Part shown: positions 60,895-64,000 of the stretch, in pieces
Layout: each line of letters opens with the position of its first letter
How positions within the stretch are numbered: position 1 is the stretch's first letter
Assembly: GCF_000012985.1 (NCBI RefSeq)
Contig: NC_007645.1
Coordinates: 372,001 to 436,000 of the forward strand
From: Hahella chejuensis KCTC 2396
GTDB lineage: Bacteria; Pseudomonadota; Gammaproteobacteria; Pseudomonadales; Oleiphilaceae
Direction: 5' to 3'
DNA: 64,000 bases
The notes under the pieces: model-generated
Seen by the model: only the letters and a program-made list of their open reading frames with translations
What the model was told of the DNA's origin: nothing
Databases searched by the model: none
Program-made: the position numbers and the translations under genes

Positions 60895-61599
60895 ATGCAG
60901 TCAATTGGAACTGCGTCATCCTTGTGGCGCTATCCGGTTAAATCCCTTCTGGGAGAAAAACTCGATGCTCTGGCGCTTGATGGACGCGGTGTGGTCGGCG
61001 ACCGCATATTCGCTGTCCGCAATGCGGCAGGTAAATTTGGCAGCGGCAAGAACACCAGACGCTTCGCCAGAATGGAAGGGCTTTTGACGATGAGCGCGAG
61101 TTGGGACGCCGGCTCGGTGTCGTTGCGACTAGCTGATGGCCGGGTCATGTCGAACGACCATCCCGATCTGAATCAGGCTCTTTCCTCAGTATTGGATCAG
61201 GAGGTAGAGTTGGTGCGAGAAGCGGCTGTATCGCACCTTGATGCGGGGCCTGTACACCTGATTTCCACTTCTGCGCTTAATTGGTTGCGAGGACTACTGC
61301 CTGAGTCTTTTATCGACGAGCGACGTTTTCGTCCTAATATTATACTGTCGACCTCTGGCGTTGGCGTGATTGAGCACGACTGGCTGGGTAAGACTCTTTC
61401 CTTTGCCGGCGGGCTGCGTCTGCACATTACCGGACTGACTGAACGGTGCGTCATGACGGGAATGCGGCAGTCAGATTTGCCCGATGATCTTATGATCACC
61501 AGGACGATTGGCGAGCTTATGCAGTTTAATTTCGGCGTATATGCCCAGGTGATGGAGCCCGGTATTCTACGGCAAGGCGAACACGCATTTTTAGAATGA
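60895..61599 (+). CDS. MOSC-domain protein
   Basis: A 234-residue protein with the MOSC beta-barrel N-terminal domain (LWRYPVKSLLGEKL, GVVGDRIFAV) and C-terminal MOSC domain with RFRPNIIL and the molybdenum-cofactor sulphur Cys in LTERCVMTG. MOSC proteins carry sulphur or reduce N-hydroxylated compounds. Third in the LysE-AlkB run. Confidence 0.88.
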   Translation: MQSIGTASSLWRYPVKSLLGEKLDALALDGRGVVGDRIFAVRNAAGKFGSGKNTRRFARMEGLLTMSASWDAGSVSLRLADGRVMSNDHPDLNQALSSVLDQEVELVREAAVSHLDAGPVHLISTSALNWLRGLLPESFIDERRFRPNIILSTSGVGVIEHDWLGKTLSFAGGLRLHITGLTERCVMTGMRQSDLPDDLMITRTIGELMQFNFGVYAQVMEPGILRQGEHAFLE

Positions 61600-61739
61600 T
61601 TTCTCTGCGGGCCATGACTGAAATGAAAGTATCCGCACAGGATAAGGAAGCTACGTCTAAACTTTTCTTGTCATTCATTAAAACGGGAAGGCGCGACGCA
61701 GGAGGCTTCGTCCTATCCTCAACGTAAGAGGTAAGCGTC

Positions 61740-62363
61740 ATGGGGTGGTTGGCGGCGGGAGCGGTTATTGTCTTTATACTCTATCGTGTGCTGCTTAGTC
61801 GGGCGCGACGACAAGCCCTGCAGGCATTTCAGTTTCCCCGTAGCATAAAGAGCAAAGTCCAGAACAAATACCAGCATCTGAATGACTCGCAGTTAGAGAT
61901 GGTTATGACGGGGCTGAAGGAGTATTTTGCGCTCTGCCAGCTTGGCGGTCGGCGCATGGTGGCGATGCCCTCGCAGGCAGTGGACGTGGCTTGGCACGAG
62001 TTCATATTGTTCACCCGCGCTTACGAGCAGTTTTGCCAGAAGTGTTTCGGCCGGTTTTTACATCATACGCCCGCCGAAGCCATGCAAAGCCCCACCCAGG
62101 CGCAGAGCGGCATCAAGACCGCATGGCGGTTGGCCTGCCATAAGGAAGGCATTGATCGTCGTAACCCAAACCGATTACCGATGATTTTCTCAATGGATCA
62201 CGATTTACAGATTCCTGATGGCTTTGTCTACAGCCTCAACTGCAAAGGTCCGGGCGGCGTGGGCTATTGCGCCAGTCATATTGGCTGCGGCTCCGGTTGC
62301 GCCGGCGGCGGAGATAGCGATGGCGGCGACGGAGGATGCGGAGGCGGTTGTGGAGGAGATTGA
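61740..62363 (+). CDS. Membrane-anchored glycine/cysteine-rich domain protein
   Basis: A 207-residue protein: one N-terminal helix (GWLAAGAVIVFILYRVLL), a cytoplasmic helical domain with AVDVAWHEFILFTRAYEQFC and FGRFLHHTP, as in glycine-rich-domain-like (GRDP) proteins, and a tail of Gly/Cys clusters (CASHIGCGSGCAGGGD, GGCGGGCGGD). The tail resembles metal-binding or bacteriocin-like Gly/Cys sequences but its role is unknown. The next gene starts four bases after its stop. Confidence 0.7.
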   Translation: MGWLAAGAVIVFILYRVLLSRARRQALQAFQFPRSIKSKVQNKYQHLNDSQLEMVMTGLKEYFALCQLGGRRMVAMPSQAVDVAWHEFILFTRAYEQFCQKCFGRFLHHTPAEAMQSPTQAQSGIKTAWRLACHKEGIDRRNPNRLPMIFSMDHDLQIPDGFVYSLNCKGPGGVGYCASHIGCGSGCAGGGDSDGGDGGCGGGCGGD

Positions 62364-62367
62364 GATC

Positions 62368-62850
62368 ATGAAAAGCAGTACGTCTGCGCCCTTATTTTTT
62401 CTTGAGGGTGTGGTTCCAGCAAGGCACGGGGAGGTTGAGGATTGGTGGGCTCGATTGGGCGATTCTTTACAAAGCGAAATTATTGCTTTTTGGCAGGGAG
62501 ATGCAGACTCGCCTTTGCAGAAGACTATCGCCAACGTCAGGGAATATTTGGTCGTTAGCAGGCTGCATGAAGAAAATGAGCAAGATGCAGAGTTGGAGTT
62601 GGATTACCCAAACAGAGAGTTCTATGAGTATTTGGTGAATCATGAGATTTACCTGGATGTGTTCGACAAGCGTTTTCATATTTGCAGGGCGCATAAAGCG
62701 ATACGCGAAAAACTATTGTTAGGCCGCCTGCCTACTGACTTTGTTTGCCCGTTTATGCGCTCAGAGTGTGTTGTGCGTCAGGCGCTGGAGCGGTTTGGAG
62801 GCGGAGATATTCGCTTACGTCTGAGGAAACGCGGGGAAGCGCAAAAGTAA
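62368..62850 (+). CDS. Hypothetical protein partnered with the Gly/Cys-rich gene
   Basis: A 160-residue soluble protein starting MKSSTSAPLFFLEGVVPARH. It has acidic stretches (EENEQDAELELDYPNREF) and a late Cys pair in FVCPFMRSECVV. It is separated from the Gly/Cys-rich gene by four bases, so the two form an operon. No family recognised. Confidence 0.6.
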   Translation: MKSSTSAPLFFLEGVVPARHGEVEDWWARLGDSLQSEIIAFWQGDADSPLQKTIANVREYLVVSRLHEENEQDAELELDYPNREFYEYLVNHEIYLDVFDKRFHICRAHKAIREKLLLGRLPTDFVCPFMRSECVVRQALERFGGGDIRLRLRKRGEAQK

Positions 62851-62907
62851 AATCAGGGGGCTGGACCGGGCGTTAGAGCTTTCCGCCTTTCTCGCGTAAG
62901 CGCCCCC

Positions 62908-64000
62908 TTATCCCGCTTTCGCCTCGACGTTCTGCGTCTCGACATTGTTTTCCGTCAGCCAGTCGCGCACTTTCTCCGCGATTTCCTGCTCCGCCTCCAC
63001 ACTTGCTTGCTCCAGCTTCGGCAGGAATTTTGCGCCCACCAGGGAGGCGCCCAGCGAGGCAATTACGCTGAGCCAGCCGGTGACGCCTGGACGGACACAG
63101 CCGAACACTCTCGCCAAACCGGGAATTTCCACTATCGCCACCAGCATTGCCGCAGCGCTGATCGACGCCAAGGCGACTTTGCGCGAGCCTTTGCCGGCCA
63201 TAATGGTTTGCGTGAGTTGTGAGCCGATCAACGTCAGCAGAGCGACGGTCGACGCATGATCCGGTCCCCGCAGCAGACGGTCGACAGCCCAGGTGACGAC
63301 GGTGACGCCGCCGGTCAAGCCTGCGCGCCATTGAATTTCCCGGGTCAGCGCGACGCCCAGGGATGCTTCCGGGCCTTCTTCCAATAACTGGCGCGCTTTC
63401 AATTTGGTGGGTTTGCGCAGAGCTACTGCGAGAGCCGGGACGGAATCGGTCAATAGATTGATCAGTAATAGTTGCCGCGCATTTAATGGCGAGCGTCCTT
63501 CCAGCAGCCCGGCGATCAAGGTAAAGCCGATCTCTCCCAGATTGCCTCCGACCATCAGGCTTACTGCATCGCGCACGGCGGTCCATAAAGCGCGTCCCTC
63601 CAGCACTGCGGTGACGATGGTTTCTATACGGCCATCCACCACCAACAGGTCCGCCGCTTGTTGGGCGGCCACACTGCACTCCGCGCCCAGGGCGATGCCG
63701 ACTTCCGCCAGCCGGATCGCCGCGGCGTCGTTGGCGCCGTCTCCGGTCATGCCAACCACTTCGCCGCAGCTCTGCAGAGCGGTGACGATGCGCGCTTTCT
63801 GCGCGGGAGAAACGCGGGCGAACACGGATACCTGCGACGCCGTCTGCGCCAGTTCCTGATCGTCCATAGCATCTATCTGAGCTCCGGTGAGCACGGCGTC
63901 GCGGCCGTCCATATGCAGGTCGCGGGCGATGGCTTCCGCCGTCACCGGATGGTCGCCGGTAATCATTTTTACTTTGACGCCGGCTTCCCGCAACAGATTG
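62908..64000 (-). CDS. Cation-transporting P-type ATPase, C-terminal part (cut by window edge)
   Basis: At least 361 residues of a P2-type ATPase without its N-terminus, which lies beyond the window. Visible motifs: KMITGDHPVTAEAIA (P-domain), the GMTGDGANDAAAIRLAEVG hinge, and membrane helices with GEIGFTLIAGLL and INLLTDSVPALAVALRKPT. The DKTGT phosphorylation motif is outside the window. The membrane domain carries NLLTD as in calcium/sodium pumps. Ion specificity cannot be fixed. Confidence 0.9.
   Translation of the reverse strand, partial: NLLREAGVKVKMITGDHPVTAEAIARDLHMDGRDAVLTGAQIDAMDDQELAQTASQVSVFARVSPAQKARIVTALQSCGEVVGMTGDGANDAAAIRLAEVGIALGAECSVAAQQAADLLVVDGRIETIVTAVLEGRALWTAVRDAVSLMVGGNLGEIGFTLIAGLLEGRSPLNARQLLLINLLTDSVPALAVALRKPTKLKARQLLEEGPEASLGVALTREIQWRAGLTGGVTVVTWAVDRLLRGPDHASTVALLTLIGSQLTQTIMAGKGSRKVALASISAAAMLVAIVEIPGLARVFGCVRPGVTGWLSVIASLGASLVGAKFLPKLEQASVEAEQEIAEKVRDWLTENNVETQNVEAKAG

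Noticed and set aside
62218-62367. Long N-terminal extension of the last plus-strand hypothetical gene
   Set aside because: It overlaps the Gly/Cys-rich gene and is only the Ala-rich shadow of its Gly/Cys codons; the ATG at 62368 is preferred.

Overview
The window reads as a chromosomal segment of a marine gammaproteobacterium, most like Hahella or a close relative. This is judged from the gene repertoire (an ExeM/NucH nuclease with a GlyGly-CTERM tail, a TRAP transporter with its own two-component system, ArfB, AlkB-like and MOSC proteins), not from a database search. Host DNA occupies 1-11093 and 44115-64000. Between them lies a complete-looking P2/HP1/K139-type temperate myophage of about 33.0 kb.

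Left host arm (1-11093): a FemAB/GNAT-like protein, a MITE-like hairpin element, a periplasmic solute-binding protein, the secreted nuclease ExeM with a strong UUCG terminator, a GIY-YIG protein, an isoprenylcysteine-methyltransferase-like membrane protein, an alpha/beta-hydrolase lipoprotein, a pentapeptide-repeat potassium-channel fusion, a subtilase-like lipoprotein with a probable late frameshift, an HNH nuclease, and the 5' half of a KAP-family P-loop NTPase.

Prophage (11094-44114): it is bounded by a 19-bp direct repeat that is also coding sequence of the KAP gene. Joining the two flanks in frame restores a protein of about 607 residues, with Walker A on the left and the DLDR Walker B motif on the right. 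From left to right the prophage carries: a cargo zone (PAS-PAS-GGDEF diguanylate cyclase, a broken copy of the tail-spike gene, a 108-residue orphan); a long minus-strand late operon read from capsid to spike (O, N, M, L, R, S, sheath, tube, TraR-like zinc finger, endolysin, two holin-like proteins, the E/E' chaperone with a -1 slippery site, tape measure, DUF2590, J, I, H, G, tail proteins, D-like hub, V); plus-strand terminase (P), portal (Q) and Ogr; a small gene below a near-perfect LexA box; a two-gene cassette of unknown function where P2 carries tin and old; an exonuclease and small early genes; an inverted-repeat region rich in GGTAAC motifs that looks like a replication origin; a primase-helicase; an AlpA/Cox-like regulator; an operator region; and a repressor-integrase pair next to attR. 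The structural genes follow P2/HP1, but the replication gene is a primase-helicase, not a P2 gpA-type nickase.

Right host arm (44115-64000): the 3' half of the KAP gene, a lysozyme-like lipoprotein, ArfB, a secreted 5'-nucleotidase, another solute-binding protein, a cluster of small uncharacterised genes with a dual-specificity-type phosphatase, a DctPQM TRAP operon followed by a Cache histidine kinase and LuxR-type regulator, an NlpC/P60 lipoprotein, a small LMW-phosphatase-like protein, a degenerate GIY-YIG protein with a long charged tail, a frameshifted SEC-C gene, a LysE-AlkB-MOSC run, a Gly/Cys-rich membrane protein with a partner, and the C-terminal part of a cation P-type ATPase cut by the window edge.

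The most interesting items are the KAP gene as integration site, the unknown two-gene cassette at the tin/old position, the candidate origin with perfect 34-bp inverted repeats, and the LexA-box-controlled small gene.
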